From assembly GCA_964436315.1 (NCBI GenBank), contig CAYTCZ010000018.1:1-40780 (forward strand): a stretch of 40,780 nt of DNA, read 5' to 3'. The notes beneath the pieces were generated by a model. That model was not told the origin of the DNA and made no database searches. It saw only the letters and a list, made by a program, of their open reading frames with translations. Both the position numbers and the translations under genes were made by a program. Numbering within the stretch: the stretch's first letter is position 1; every line of letters begins with the position of its first letter. Below, piece after piece: positions 7,747-15,425 of this stretch. The stretch is from CAYTCZ01 sp964436315 (GTDB taxonomy: Bacteria > Actinomycetota > Thermoleophilia > Gaiellales > Gaiellaceae).

Positions 7747-8880
7747 CTATGGCACAGGAAGGCCGGCGAGCGACTTCCCGATCCACGTCTTGAGCACGGC
7801 GTTTGTCGGAGCCATCACCGTTCCTGCGCGGGCGTCGCGCAAGTGTCGTTCGATCGGGAGGTCACTCGTATACCCCTGGCCGCCGCAGACCTCAAGGGCG
7901 CGCTGCGTCACGCTCACGGCAGCCTCCGTGGCGGCCACCTTCGCCTCCATGATCGGGACGAGCGCGGTCGGAGCACCCGCCTCTCCGAGCCGGGCTGCCT
8001 CGGCGACAAGCAGGCGAGCTGAACGGACGCGGAGATCCATACCGGTGAGTTCGTGCTGGATGAACTGGATCTCGGCGAGCGAACGCCCATCGGGGTACCG
8101 GCGGTTGCGGGCGTGCTCGATCGCCGCTTCGGAGGCCGCGCGGGCGATGCCCAGGTTCACGGCGGCAAGGCCCAAGAGGAAGAACGGGGCGACGATATTG
8201 AAAACGAGCTCCTCGCCCTTTCTGGGGGCACCGATACGCGCCGACACCGGGAGGTCGAGATCGAGCTCCATCGCGACACTCGAGTTTCCGGCCATGCCCA
8301 GACCGAGCCAGTCGCCGTCGAAGCTCAGCCCCTCGCTTGTGCCTTCGACCGCGTAGCAGTCGAGACCATCGGCATCGGACTGGATAAGAACGAGATACAG
8401 GTCGGCATGACCGCCTGAGGTGACGAACGACTTCCTGCCCGAGACGTGAACCGTGCCGTTCGAGCGGCTCGCCCGGAGTTCCGGCGAGTAGAAGTGAGCG
8501 CCCGTACCCCGCTCGCTAAACGCGAGCGTTCCCAGCATCTCTCCGCTCGCCATCGAATGCAGGTAGCCGTCCGCCTTGCCTCCGCCACCGGCAGCTACGG
8601 CCGCCGCGGTAACCGAGTGCATGAGGAACACCATTCCCGTGGATGCGCAGGCCGCTCCAATTGCTTCGCAGGCGTCGACGAGCGCAATCAATGAGCCGCC
8701 GGCGCCGCCGGCGGTCTCCGGAACGACCAAGCCGTGGCCGCCCGCCGCGGCCAGAGCTCGCAGGCCCGCCGCCGGAAACGCCCTCTCACGATCGACCGAG
8801 CAAGCATCAGCGGCGATCGGCCGAACCGCCTCCTCTCGAATGGCGGTCAAGACAGAGGCCGTGTCCCTTGCCGTCAACAT
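7747..8880 (-). CDS. Acyl-CoA dehydrogenase-like flavoprotein, probable first gene of the run
   Basis: This protein has the acyl-CoA dehydrogenase fold: an N-terminal helical domain, a beta domain with FSERGTGAHF near 121 and GRKSFVTSGG near 148, and a C-terminal flavin-binding helical domain with VCGGQGY near 331 and ERHLRDAR near 344. The segment where medium-chain dehydrogenases carry YEGT with the catalytic Glu reads TVMAPTNAVL here (354-363), so that base is missing. It may use another residue or be a flavin monooxygenase-like member. The frame is open to 9021; the ATG at 8880 (377 residues) gives the normal N terminus. The 198 bases upstream hold a possible -10 TAAGAT on the minus strand (8916-8921). 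Confidence 0.8.
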   Translation of the reverse strand: MLTARDTASVLTAIREEAVRPIAADACSVDRERAFPAAGLRALAAAGGHGLVVPETAGGAGGSLIALVDACEAIGAACASTGMVFLMHSVTAAAVAAGGGGKADGYLHSMASGEMLGTLAFSERGTGAHFYSPELRASRSNGTVHVSGRKSFVTSGGHADLYLVLIQSDADGLDCYAVEGTSEGLSFDGDWLGLGMAGNSSVAMELDLDLPVSARIGAPRKGEELVFNIVAPFFLLGLAAVNLGIARAASEAAIEHARNRRYPDGRSLAEIQFIQHELTGMDLRVRSARLLVAEAARLGEAGAPTALVPIMEAKVAATEAAVSVTQRALEVCGGQGYTSDLPIERHLRDARAGTVMAPTNAVLKTWIGKSLAGLPVP

Positions 8881-9078
8881 CCCGCGCTTAGAGATAACAA
8901 CTCTCGCGCGCCCGAATCTTACGTCTTCCTTAAGTCTTCGCCGGTTCGCCGGACCCAGGTATCGCACCCCGGGTGCCCCCGAGACACGGATCGGCTCCGG
9001 TCTGCCTTCCGGACAGGGCACACCCAGTACCCGCGGCCGCTCGGGCGTATCAGCACACCGGCATTCCGCTCCAGTGGC

Positions 9079-9864
9079 TTACGGCAAGTCGCCGTCCTGA
9101 GCCGTAGGCTCGACACTCCTGGCGATCAGTGCGGAAATCGTGCCAGCGCCGAAGCCATCGTCAATCCCGACGACCGCGAGTCCGGCAGCGCACGAGCAGA
9201 GCATTGCGTTCAGCGCCGTCTGGCCGCCCCGAGCGGATCCGTAGCCGACGCTCGTCGGGACGCCGATGACTGGAACGCTCACGAGACCCCCCACGACGCT
9301 CGCGAGAGCGGCGTCCATTCCGGCACAGACAACGATGCAGTGGGCGGTCTCAAGGTCGGGCAAAACCGGCAGGAGACGATGCAGCCCGGCAACGCCGACG
9401 TCTTCGTGCACGCTGACAGCTGTGCCGAGCAGCTCCGCGCGAATCCGGGCCTCGTGAAGAACCGGACCGTCCGAGGTGCCTGCCGACAGCATCGCGATCC
9501 TCCCTCGAAGCTTCGGAACTCTCCGTGCGACCCATATCGCTCGTCCTCGCTGGTGCTCCTCGGCGTCGGAAAAGGCGTCACGGACCGCCGAACGGACCTC
9601 TTCATCTGCACGTGTAACGAGGACGCTGCCGGCCCCGCCGTTAACGAGGGCTTTGACGATTGCGACGACCTCATCGGACGTCTTCCCCTCGGCAAGAACT
9701 GCCTCAGGAGCGCCCTGGCGCAATTCGCGATGCGTGTCCGCCTTCGCGAAGCCCAGCTCCATGTAGGGCAGTGAGGTGAGCCGCTGTACCGCCGCCCGCG
9801 GAGAAAGGTTCCCATGCGAGACCTGTTCGAGTAAGGCGTGGAGCTCGTCTTTCGTGACCGTCAC
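9079..9864 (-). CDS. larB: LarB, nickel-pincer cofactor biosynthesis carboxylase
   Basis: This 261-residue protein matches LarB, which carboxylates the pyridinium ring of nicotinic acid adenine dinucleotide in the first step to the nickel-pincer nucleotide of lactate racemase and related enzymes. Supporting segments are FAKADTHRELR near 39, a PurE-like core with LSAGTSDGPV near 125 and HCIVVCAGMDAAL near 175, and the family signature GVPTSVGYGSARGGQTAL near 201. The start is GTG, 7 bases after a TANNNT box. The partner genes larC and larE are not in this window. It is divergent from the molybdenum hydroxylase operon with 96 bases between starts. Confidence 0.9.
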   Translation of the reverse strand: MTVTKDELHALLEQVSHGNLSPRAAVQRLTSLPYMELGFAKADTHRELRQGAPEAVLAEGKTSDEVVAIVKALVNGGAGSVLVTRADEEVRSAVRDAFSDAEEHQRGRAIWVARRVPKLRGRIAMLSAGTSDGPVLHEARIRAELLGTAVSVHEDVGVAGLHRLLPVLPDLETAHCIVVCAGMDAALASVVGGLVSVPVIGVPTSVGYGSARGGQTALNAMLCSCAAGLAVVGIDDGFGAGTISALIARSVEPTAQDGDLP

Positions 9865-9871
9865 ACAAAGA

Positions 9872-9877
9872 ACAGTA
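9872..9877 (-). promoter_or_regulatory. Candidate leaderless -10 box of larB
   Basis: On the minus strand TACTGT lies 7 bases before the GTG of larB and no Shine-Dalgarno sequence is present. This is the actinobacterial leaderless layout. I see no clear -35. Confidence 0.35.
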
Positions 9878-9946
9878 GAGGCTCGGTGCGTCTCGGGTCC
9901 CCGAACGCCGAGCGGCTATCGTCGCTATGGCCTTCCGGGGCTCTTG

Positions 9947-9952
9947 TAGGTT
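9947..9952 (+). promoter_or_regulatory. Candidate leaderless -10 box of the hydroxylase operon
   Basis: TAGGTT lies 8 bases before the ATG at 9961, again with no Shine-Dalgarno sequence between. No clear -35 is seen. Confidence 0.3.
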
Positions 9953-9960
9953 ACGGCGAA

Positions 9961-12327
9961 ATGAGTATCTCGACCGAGCGTGAGACGTGGGTGGGCCGTG
10001 CAATACCCCGAATCGAGGACGAGTCGCTGCTTCGCGGCAAGGGCCAGTTCATGGACGATCTCGACCCTGTTCCGAACGCGAAACACGCGGCGATCGTCCG
10101 CTCACAGATGGCCCATGCCCGCATCAAGTCAGTCGATGCGTCTCGCGCAAGGGAACTGCCGGGCGTCGTTGGCGTTCTCACGGGAGCCGATGTCGCTCGG
10201 ATGTCGAAGCCGTTTCCGGCTGGAATCGACACGCCACGCTTCCCCCACTGGGCTGCGGCACACGAGGTGACCCGGTACGTCGGCGAGCCGTTGGCCGTCG
10301 TCGTCGCCAAGGACCGCTACATGGCCGAGGACGCGATGGAGCTGGTCGAGATCGACTACGAGCCGCTCGAACCGGTGGTGGATCCGCTCGAGGCAGCAGA
10401 GGGCGAGACGATGGTGCTCGAGCGCCATTTCCACTACGGTGACTGCGACGCTGCCTTCGCCGCGGCGGATCTCATTGTCGAAGAGCGCTTTCGGTTCCCA
10501 CGCTGGACTGGCGTGCCGCTCGAGTGCTACGGCGTCGTCGCCGATTGGGATGAGTCGTCCGGCTCGCTGACGGCATGGGCCAACTTTCAAGGACCCTTCA
10601 CCCTCCATCCTGTCGCCGCCGGCGCGCTGGGTCTTGCTGGATCGAAATTCCGCCTGATTACGCCCGAGGACTCCGGCGGCAGCTACGGCGTCAAATCTGC
10701 CGTCATCAATTATGTCGTGCTAATCGGCCTTGCCTCGAGGGCATTCAATGTCCCGGTTCGCTGGATCGAAGACCGCCTCGAGCATCTCCTGGCGAGCTCG
10801 TCCTCGACAGAGCGAACGACCGACGTCAAGGCTGCCTTCTCGAGCGAGGGACATCTGCTGGCGCTCCGCTACGACGTCGTCGAGGACGTCGGTGCATATG
10901 TCCGAGCGCCGGAGCCGGCGACTCTCTACCGAATGCACGGGTCCCTGTCGGGCGCGTACGCGGTAAAGAACGTTCAAGTCAGGAACCGGGTAGTCCTCAC
11001 GAACCGCTGTCCGACCGGTCTCAATCGAGGATTCGGAGGGCCGCAGCTCTACCTCGCGATCGAGCGGACGATGGCGATCGGCGCCCGCCGGCTCGGGCTC
11101 GACCCCGCACGACTGGCCGAGCTCAATCTTCTTCAACCGGAGGACTTCCCGTACCGGACACCCTCAGGGGGGCTCTACGATTCCGGTGACTATCCGGCCT
11201 GCCTGAGTCAGTTGCTCGACGTCGGCCGCTACGAAGAGCGCAGGCGTGAGCAGGTGGAGGCACGGAAAGAGGGTCGTCTGTTCGGCATCGGCCTTGCCTG
11301 CGTCGTCGAGCCGTCGATCTCGAACATGGGCTACATCACGCTCGCGCAAACAGCGGCGGAGCGGGCTAAGGGGCTGCCGAAGTCTGGCAACGCCGAAGGA
11401 GCAACGGTTGCAATCAGTCCGCTCGGCGGAGTCACCGTCAGAGTCGCCTCCACGGCGCAGGGACAGGGCCATCGGACCGTGGCCGCACAGGTCGTAGCAG
11501 ATGTCCTCGGTCTAGAGCCAGCCGACGTCGAGGTAGTGACCCAGGTCGACACCAACATCAACGCCTGGACGATCGCGTCGGGCAACTACTCATCGCGGTT
11601 CTCGGGAGTGGGCACCGGCGCGATTCTCAAGGCCGCCGAGAAGGTCGCAGCCAAACTGCGCACGATCGCCGCTCACGTACTGGCTTGCATGCCCGAAGAC
11701 ATCGAGCTCCGGGACAAGAAGGCAGTCGCCGGCGACCGAGAGATCTCGCTACGTCGACTCGCCGGAATTGCCCACTGGAACCCTGATTCCCTCCCCGATG
11801 CCGTCGAGCCCGGCCTACACGAGACCGCGTTCTACGCGGCGCCCAACCTCGCGCCACCGGACAACGAAGACCGCGTCGCCTCATCGGGCGCGCACGGATT
11901 CATTGTCGATCTCGCCGTCGTCGAGGTAGATCGCGACACGGGACTCGTCAACGTCGTCGACTACGTCGTCGTTCACGACGCTGGACGGCTGCTCAACCCG
12001 ATGCTTGCCGACGGCCAACTCCGGGGCGGATTTGCCCACGGTGCCGGGGCTGCCCTCTTCGAACAACACGTGTACGACGAGTGGGGGAATCTACTGACCG
12101 GGTCCTTCATGGATTACCTCACGCCCACCGCTCCTGACCTCCCACGCATGCGCCTTCATCATCAGGAAACTCCGTCGCCGTTCACCGCCCTCGGCGCGAA
12201 AGGCCTCGGCGAGGGGAACACCATGAGCGCTCCCGCGGCGATCGCCAACGCGGTGGCGGACGCACTCGACGTCGAGCAAGTCCAGATTCCTCTGACCCCG
12301 GACCGCGTCTGGGAGCTGCTCGGATGA
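9961..12327 (+). CDS. Molybdenum hydroxylase large subunit (xanthine dehydrogenase/CoxL family)
   Basis: This 788-residue subunit binds the molybdopterin-cytosine-dinucleotide-type cofactor and holds the active site. Seen are the N-terminal a/b hammerhead (GRAIPRIEDESLLRGKGQF at 12-30), RGFGGPQ at 356-362, the cofactor-binding ASTAQGQGH segment near 500 and the C-terminal GAKGLGEGN with the catalytic Glu. RGFGGPQ matches xanthine dehydrogenases; the form I CO dehydrogenase loop (AYRCSFR) is absent, so CO oxidation is unlikely. The ATG at 9961 fits the family N terminus; the frame is open upstream to 9838. Subunit order is large, FAD, iron-sulfur, with ATGA overlap to the next gene. The substrate is probably an aromatic or N-heterocyclic compound, judged from neighbours. 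Confidence 0.9.
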   Translation: MSISTERETWVGRAIPRIEDESLLRGKGQFMDDLDPVPNAKHAAIVRSQMAHARIKSVDASRARELPGVVGVLTGADVARMSKPFPAGIDTPRFPHWAAAHEVTRYVGEPLAVVVAKDRYMAEDAMELVEIDYEPLEPVVDPLEAAEGETMVLERHFHYGDCDAAFAAADLIVEERFRFPRWTGVPLECYGVVADWDESSGSLTAWANFQGPFTLHPVAAGALGLAGSKFRLITPEDSGGSYGVKSAVINYVVLIGLASRAFNVPVRWIEDRLEHLLASSSSTERTTDVKAAFSSEGHLLALRYDVVEDVGAYVRAPEPATLYRMHGSLSGAYAVKNVQVRNRVVLTNRCPTGLNRGFGGPQLYLAIERTMAIGARRLGLDPARLAELNLLQPEDFPYRTPSGGLYDSGDYPACLSQLLDVGRYEERRREQVEARKEGRLFGIGLACVVEPSISNMGYITLAQTAAERAKGLPKSGNAEGATVAISPLGGVTVRVASTAQGQGHRTVAAQVVADVLGLEPADVEVVTQVDTNINAWTIASGNYSSRFSGVGTGAILKAAEKVAAKLRTIAAHVLACMPEDIELRDKKAVAGDREISLRRLAGIAHWNPDSLPDAVEPGLHETAFYAAPNLAPPDNEDRVASSGAHGFIVDLAVVEVDRDTGLVNVVDYVVVHDAGRLLNPMLADGQLRGGFAHGAGAALFEQHVYDEWGNLLTGSFMDYLTPTAPDLPRMRLHHQETPSPFTALGAKGLGEGNTMSAPAAIANAVADALDVEQVQIPLTPDRVWELLG

Positions 12328-13193
12328 AACCACCCAGATTCGAATACCAGAGGCCAGAGACAGTGGACGAGACCCTCGCTCTGCTCAGCGAGCACGGTGA
12401 TGACGCAAAGGTGTTGGCCGGGGGGCAGAGCTTCGTTCCGATGCTCAACATGCGCCTCGCAAGTCCTGAGGTGGTCGTCGACGTGAACCGCGTTCCCGGC
12501 CTCGATCTCATCAACGCGGAGAACGGATCGATTCGCGCAGGGGCGCTCGTCCGACAGAGGCGGTTCGAGACCGCGGACGCCGTCGCGACGACGCTGCCCC
12601 TGGTGGCCGAAGCTCTGCCGTACGTCGGACACTACGTCACCCGGAATCGTGGAACGGTAGGCGGATCCGTGGCGCACGCCGACGCGAAGGGAGAGCTTCC
12701 TCTCGTGTTGCTCACGCTCGGCGGTGCGGCTGTTGTCGCCGGCAAGAGCGGCCGCCGAACGATCGAGGCGAACGACCTGTTCGTTAGCCACTACACGACG
12801 ACGCTCGAACCCGACGAGTTGCTTGTCGAGACCGTTTGGCCAACAGCTCGACCCAGCGCCGGGTCGGCCTTTGAGGAATTCGCGCTGCGCCGCGGCGATT
12901 ACGCGGTCGCGATGGCTGCGTGCGCGCTCCGGATCGAGAACGGACGCGCTGCCGAAGTCCGCGTTGGCATTGCCGGCCCGACTGACCGTCCCCTGCTGAG
13001 CCAAGCCGGCTCACTCGTCGTCGGTCAAGTGGTCGACCAGGAGCTACTCCACAGCGCGGCAGAGACTGCACGCGGAGAGATCGAACCGATCGACACGCTG
13101 CATGCGTCCGCCGCCTACCAGCGGCACCTCATTGGGGTGCTCGTCGAACGGGCCGTCTCACGTGCGTGGAGAAGCGCTCAAAACGGAGTCTGA
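12324..13193 (+). CDS. Molybdenum hydroxylase FAD subunit (CoxM type)
   Basis: This 289-residue subunit carries the FAD-binding domain of molybdopterin dehydrogenases: AGGQSFVPMLNMRL near 32 and TRNRGTVGGSVAHAD near 107 bind the FAD pyrophosphate. The C-terminal third matches the CO-dehydrogenase flavoprotein C-terminal domain. It passes electrons from the small iron-sulfur subunit to the final acceptor. It lacks the extra cysteine-rich loop of 4-hydroxybenzoyl-CoA reductase beta subunits. Its ATG overlaps the large-subunit stop as ATGA, and its own stop lies 2 bases before the next start. Confidence 0.9.
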   Translation: MKPPRFEYQRPETVDETLALLSEHGDDAKVLAGGQSFVPMLNMRLASPEVVVDVNRVPGLDLINAENGSIRAGALVRQRRFETADAVATTLPLVAEALPYVGHYVTRNRGTVGGSVAHADAKGELPLVLLTLGGAAVVAGKSGRRTIEANDLFVSHYTTTLEPDELLVETVWPTARPSAGSAFEEFALRRGDYAVAMAACALRIENGRAAEVRVGIAGPTDRPLLSQAGSLVVGQVVDQELLHSAAETARGEIEPIDTLHASAAYQRHLIGVLVERAVSRAWRSAQNGV

Positions 13194-13195
13194 CC

Positions 13196-13669
13196 ATGCA
13201 GTCGATCTCGATCGAAGTCACGGTTAACGAGCGGCGCTACGCAGAGGTGGTCCCGCCCCGCCTTCTCCTGTCGGACTTCCTCCGTCACACGATCGGGCTG
13301 ACCGGCACTCACGTTGGTTGCGAGCATGGCGTCTGCGGTGCGTGCACCGTGCTCCTGGACGGCATCGCAGTTCGGTCGTGCCTTCTTCTCGCAGCCCAGG
13401 CGGACGGAGCGGAGCTGACAACCGTCGAGGCGCTCGGAGAGAACGGCGAACTGAGCCGTCTCCAGCAAGCCTTCCGCCAGGCCCACGCGCTGCAGTGCGG
13501 CTTCTGTACGCCCGGAATCCTGATGGCAGCGCTCGATTTCATCGAGCGCTATCCGTCCCCCTCGCGAGAAGACATCGCCGACATGCTCTCCGGGCATCTC
13601 TGCCGCTGTACGGGGTACGAACCGATCGTGGAGGCAATCTTCAGCGCTTCCCGGGAGGGAAGTGCATGA
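13196..13669 (+). CDS. Molybdenum hydroxylase 2Fe-2S subunit (CoxS type)
   Basis: This 157-residue subunit carries two [2Fe-2S] clusters. C42, C47, C50 and C62 form the plant-ferredoxin-like cluster (CEHGVCGAC), and C101, C104, C136 and C138 form the second (CGFC and CRC). The ATG at 13196 follows a GGAG-like site at the end of the FAD-subunit gene; the upstream in-frame ATG at 13166 lies inside that gene. The stop overlaps an ATGA with the first copy of the next start codon. The last 47 codons are duplicated 191 bases downstream. Confidence 0.9.
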   Translation: MQSISIEVTVNERRYAEVVPPRLLLSDFLRHTIGLTGTHVGCEHGVCGACTVLLDGIAVRSCLLLAAQADGAELTTVEALGENGELSRLQQAFRQAHALQCGFCTPGILMAALDFIERYPSPSREDIADMLSGHLCRCTGYEPIVEAIFSASREGSA

Positions 13670-13709
13670 ACCTCGCACTGAGCCTGCTCTACGCGGGCGA
13701 GCGAACGCC
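13529..13709 (+). repeat. 181-bp tandem duplication, first copy
   Basis: This copy holds the last 47 codons of the iron-sulfur subunit gene and the first 15 codons of the ligase. By eye it is identical to 13720-13900. Confidence 0.9.
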
Positions 13710-13860
13710 GTACGCTCCCGCGCTCGATTTCATCGAGCGCTATCCGTCCCCCTCGCGAGAAGACATCGCCGACATGCTCTCCGGGCATCTCTGCCGCTGT
13801 ACGGGGTACGAACCGATCGTGGAGGCAATCTTCAGCGCTTCCCGGGAGGGAAGTGCATGA
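13666..13860 (+). pseudogene. Hybrid reading frame created by the duplication
   Basis: Starting at the first copy of the ligase ATG, this frame reads the first 15 ligase residues, then YAPA encoded across the 10-base junction, then the last 46 residues of the iron-sulfur subunit to its stop. It is 64 residues with one CRC motif and no complete cluster site. It is best seen as a by-product of the duplication, or of an assembly error, and not as a functional gene. Confidence 0.6.
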
Positions 13861-13900
13861 ACCTCGCACTGAGCCTGCTCTACGCGGGCGAGCGAACGCC
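13720..13900 (+). repeat. 181-bp tandem duplication, second copy
   Basis: This is the second copy of 13529-13709, separated from the first by 10 bases (13710-13719). The ligase gene is intact only from the ATG in this copy. Confidence 0.9.
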
Positions 13901-15310
13901 ACAAAGCGAGGCGCTCGTCGGCGACGATGAGCGATTGACCTACGCTGAGCTGCGTGAACGGGCTTCGCGAATAGCGAGCGGTCTCGAGCAGCGGGGCGTT
14001 CGCCCACAGGACCGAGTTGCCTGCGTTCTGAAGAACAACGTCGAACTCGTCCAGCTCTATTGGGCCGCCCAATGGCTCGGGGCATGCATCGTCCCCCTCA
14101 GCCACCGCGTGTCCCAGGCCGACATCGACTACTGCGTCGATGACGCCGGCGCACAGGTCGTCATCACGGACCCCGCCGAAGTGTACGAACTCGTCGCCGA
14201 AACGGAGCACCCTGGCGCGCTGGATCTCGACGAGCGGGCAACGTCGATTCAGCTCTACACGTCCGGAACGACGGGGCGACCGAAGGGCGTGCCTCGCTCG
14301 CATCGCGCCGAACGGGCCGGCGGCCTCTCGCAGACAATTCAACACGGATACGAATTCGGCGACCGGACCCTCGGCGTGATGCCGCTCTACCACACAATGG
14401 GCATCCACTCGCTGCTCGCCGTATCGCTGATCGGCGGCTGCTTCGTCGCACAGCCCGAATGGGATCCTACGAGGGCGATGCAGCTCATCGAGCGTGAGAG
14501 GATTTCGTCTCTCTACCTCGCACCTACGCTCTTTCACGATCTCGTCTGGCATCCGAAGCGCGAGGAGCACGACCTCTCGTCGGTGCGCACGCTCGGCTAT
14601 GCCGGCGCGGCAATGACGGGAGCCCTCGTCGAACGGTGCGTCGAGGCCTTCGCGCCGGAGATCTTCGTTAACCACTACGGGTCGACCNNNNNNNNNNCTT
14701 CTCGATCCACCGCGACCAGCACGCCAAGCCCGGCTGCGCGGGCAGAGCGAGCATGAACGCCCGTCTCCGGCTCGTTCAGCCAGAAGAGAATGCCCTTCCG
14801 GACGATATCGTCGAGCCCGGCACCGACGGCCAGATCATCTGCCACCTCGACTCCGATGAAGCGTTTTCCGGCTACTGGAACCGCCCGGATGCAGACGCGA
14901 AGTCGATCAAGGAGGGCTGGTACTTCACCGGCGATCTCGGGCGCATCGACGACGACGGCGATCTTTGGATCGTCGGTCGAGTCGACGACATGGTGATCTC
15001 GGGCGGCGAGAACATCCATCCGCTCGAAGTCGAAGACGTTCTCGCCCGCTACGACGGGGTACGGGAGGTCGCGGTGATCGGCGCCCCAGACGACCGCTGG
15101 GGCCAACGGGTCGTCGCCGTGGTTGTCGCCGAGGACGGCGTGACCGAGGAGGCCCTCGACGCCTTCTGCCTCGCTTCGGAGGACCTCGCTCGGTTCAAGC
15201 GCCCCCGCGAATACCGATTTGTCGACGAGCTCCCGAAGAGCCCGTCTGGAAAGATTCTCCGTCGGCTACTCAGGGAGCCTCGGGCCGAGGCTCCAGGAGG
15301 TTCGCGGTGA
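13857..15310 (+). CDS. AMP-forming aryl/acyl-CoA ligase, interrupted by an assembly gap
   Basis: This is an ANL-superfamily ligase that would activate a carboxylic acid to its CoA thioester. Visible motifs are the P-loop YTSGTTGRPKG, the VMPLYHTMG segment, the adenine-binding NHYGST just before the gap, then GWYFTGDLG, the hinge GRVDDMVISGGENIHP and the C-terminal lysine segment PKSPSGKILRR. The layout resembles 4-chlorobenzoate-CoA ligases more than fatty-acid ligases. Ten N at 14688-14697 break the frame: the part before is in one frame and the part after in another, and 11 bases coding EIYT there would restore a 484-residue protein. The stop lies inside the loop of a strong hairpin. It probably acts on the product of the hydroxylase before it. 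Confidence 0.85.
14688..14697. other. Assembly gap of 10 N
   Basis: The gap falls in the adenine-binding motif of the ligase. The flanking frames require a true length of 11 bases plus a multiple of 3, so the stated size is nominal. Confidence 0.95.
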
Positions 15311-15325
15311 AGCCGCGAACCTCCT
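15295..15325 (+). terminator. 13-bp hairpin over the ligase stop codon
   Basis: Arms AGGAGGTTCGCGG and CCGCGAACCTCCT are a perfect match around a TGAAG loop that contains the stop codon TGA. No T-run follows, so it may attenuate, protect the 3' end, or be a palindromic repeat: a hairpin with the same TGAA core lies at 19332-19361. Confidence 0.5.
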
Positions 15326-15347
15326 ATACAAAAGAGGACACAGCAGA

Positions 15348-15425
15348 ATGACGAGGGCACGGTTTCTTTTGGTCGAGGTTTTGCCCCGGAGGCGCAGCGC
15401 GCCGGAGGGGGAAAAGCTCGAGTGA
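15348..15425 (+). other. Possible 25-codon upstream reading frame
   Basis: An ATG with AGAGG about 10 bases upstream opens a 25-codon frame whose TGA overlaps the GTG of the enoyl-CoA hydratase as GTGA. It runs through the hairpin that covers the hydratase ribosome-binding site. It may be a coupling leader or chance. Confidence 0.25.
15379..15415 (+). promoter_or_regulatory. Imperfect hairpin covering the hydratase ribosome-binding site
   Basis: TTTT, CCCC and GGCGC on the left can pair with GCGCC, GGGG and AAAA on the right around an AGC loop, with mismatches in between. The right arm contains GGAGGGGG, the Shine-Dalgarno sequence of the GTG at 15422, so the fold would hide it. Confidence 0.35.

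Noticed and set aside
9961..12327. Annotation as aerobic CO dehydrogenase
   Set aside because: The active-site loop reads RGFGGPQ as in xanthine dehydrogenases and lacks the AYRCSFR loop of form I CO dehydrogenases.
12324..13193. 4-hydroxybenzoyl-CoA reductase
   Set aside because: The FAD subunit lacks the extra cysteine-rich insertion for a 4Fe-4S cluster.
13666..13860. A new small iron-sulfur protein
   Set aside because: It has only the last part of the second cluster site and arises from the tandem duplication.
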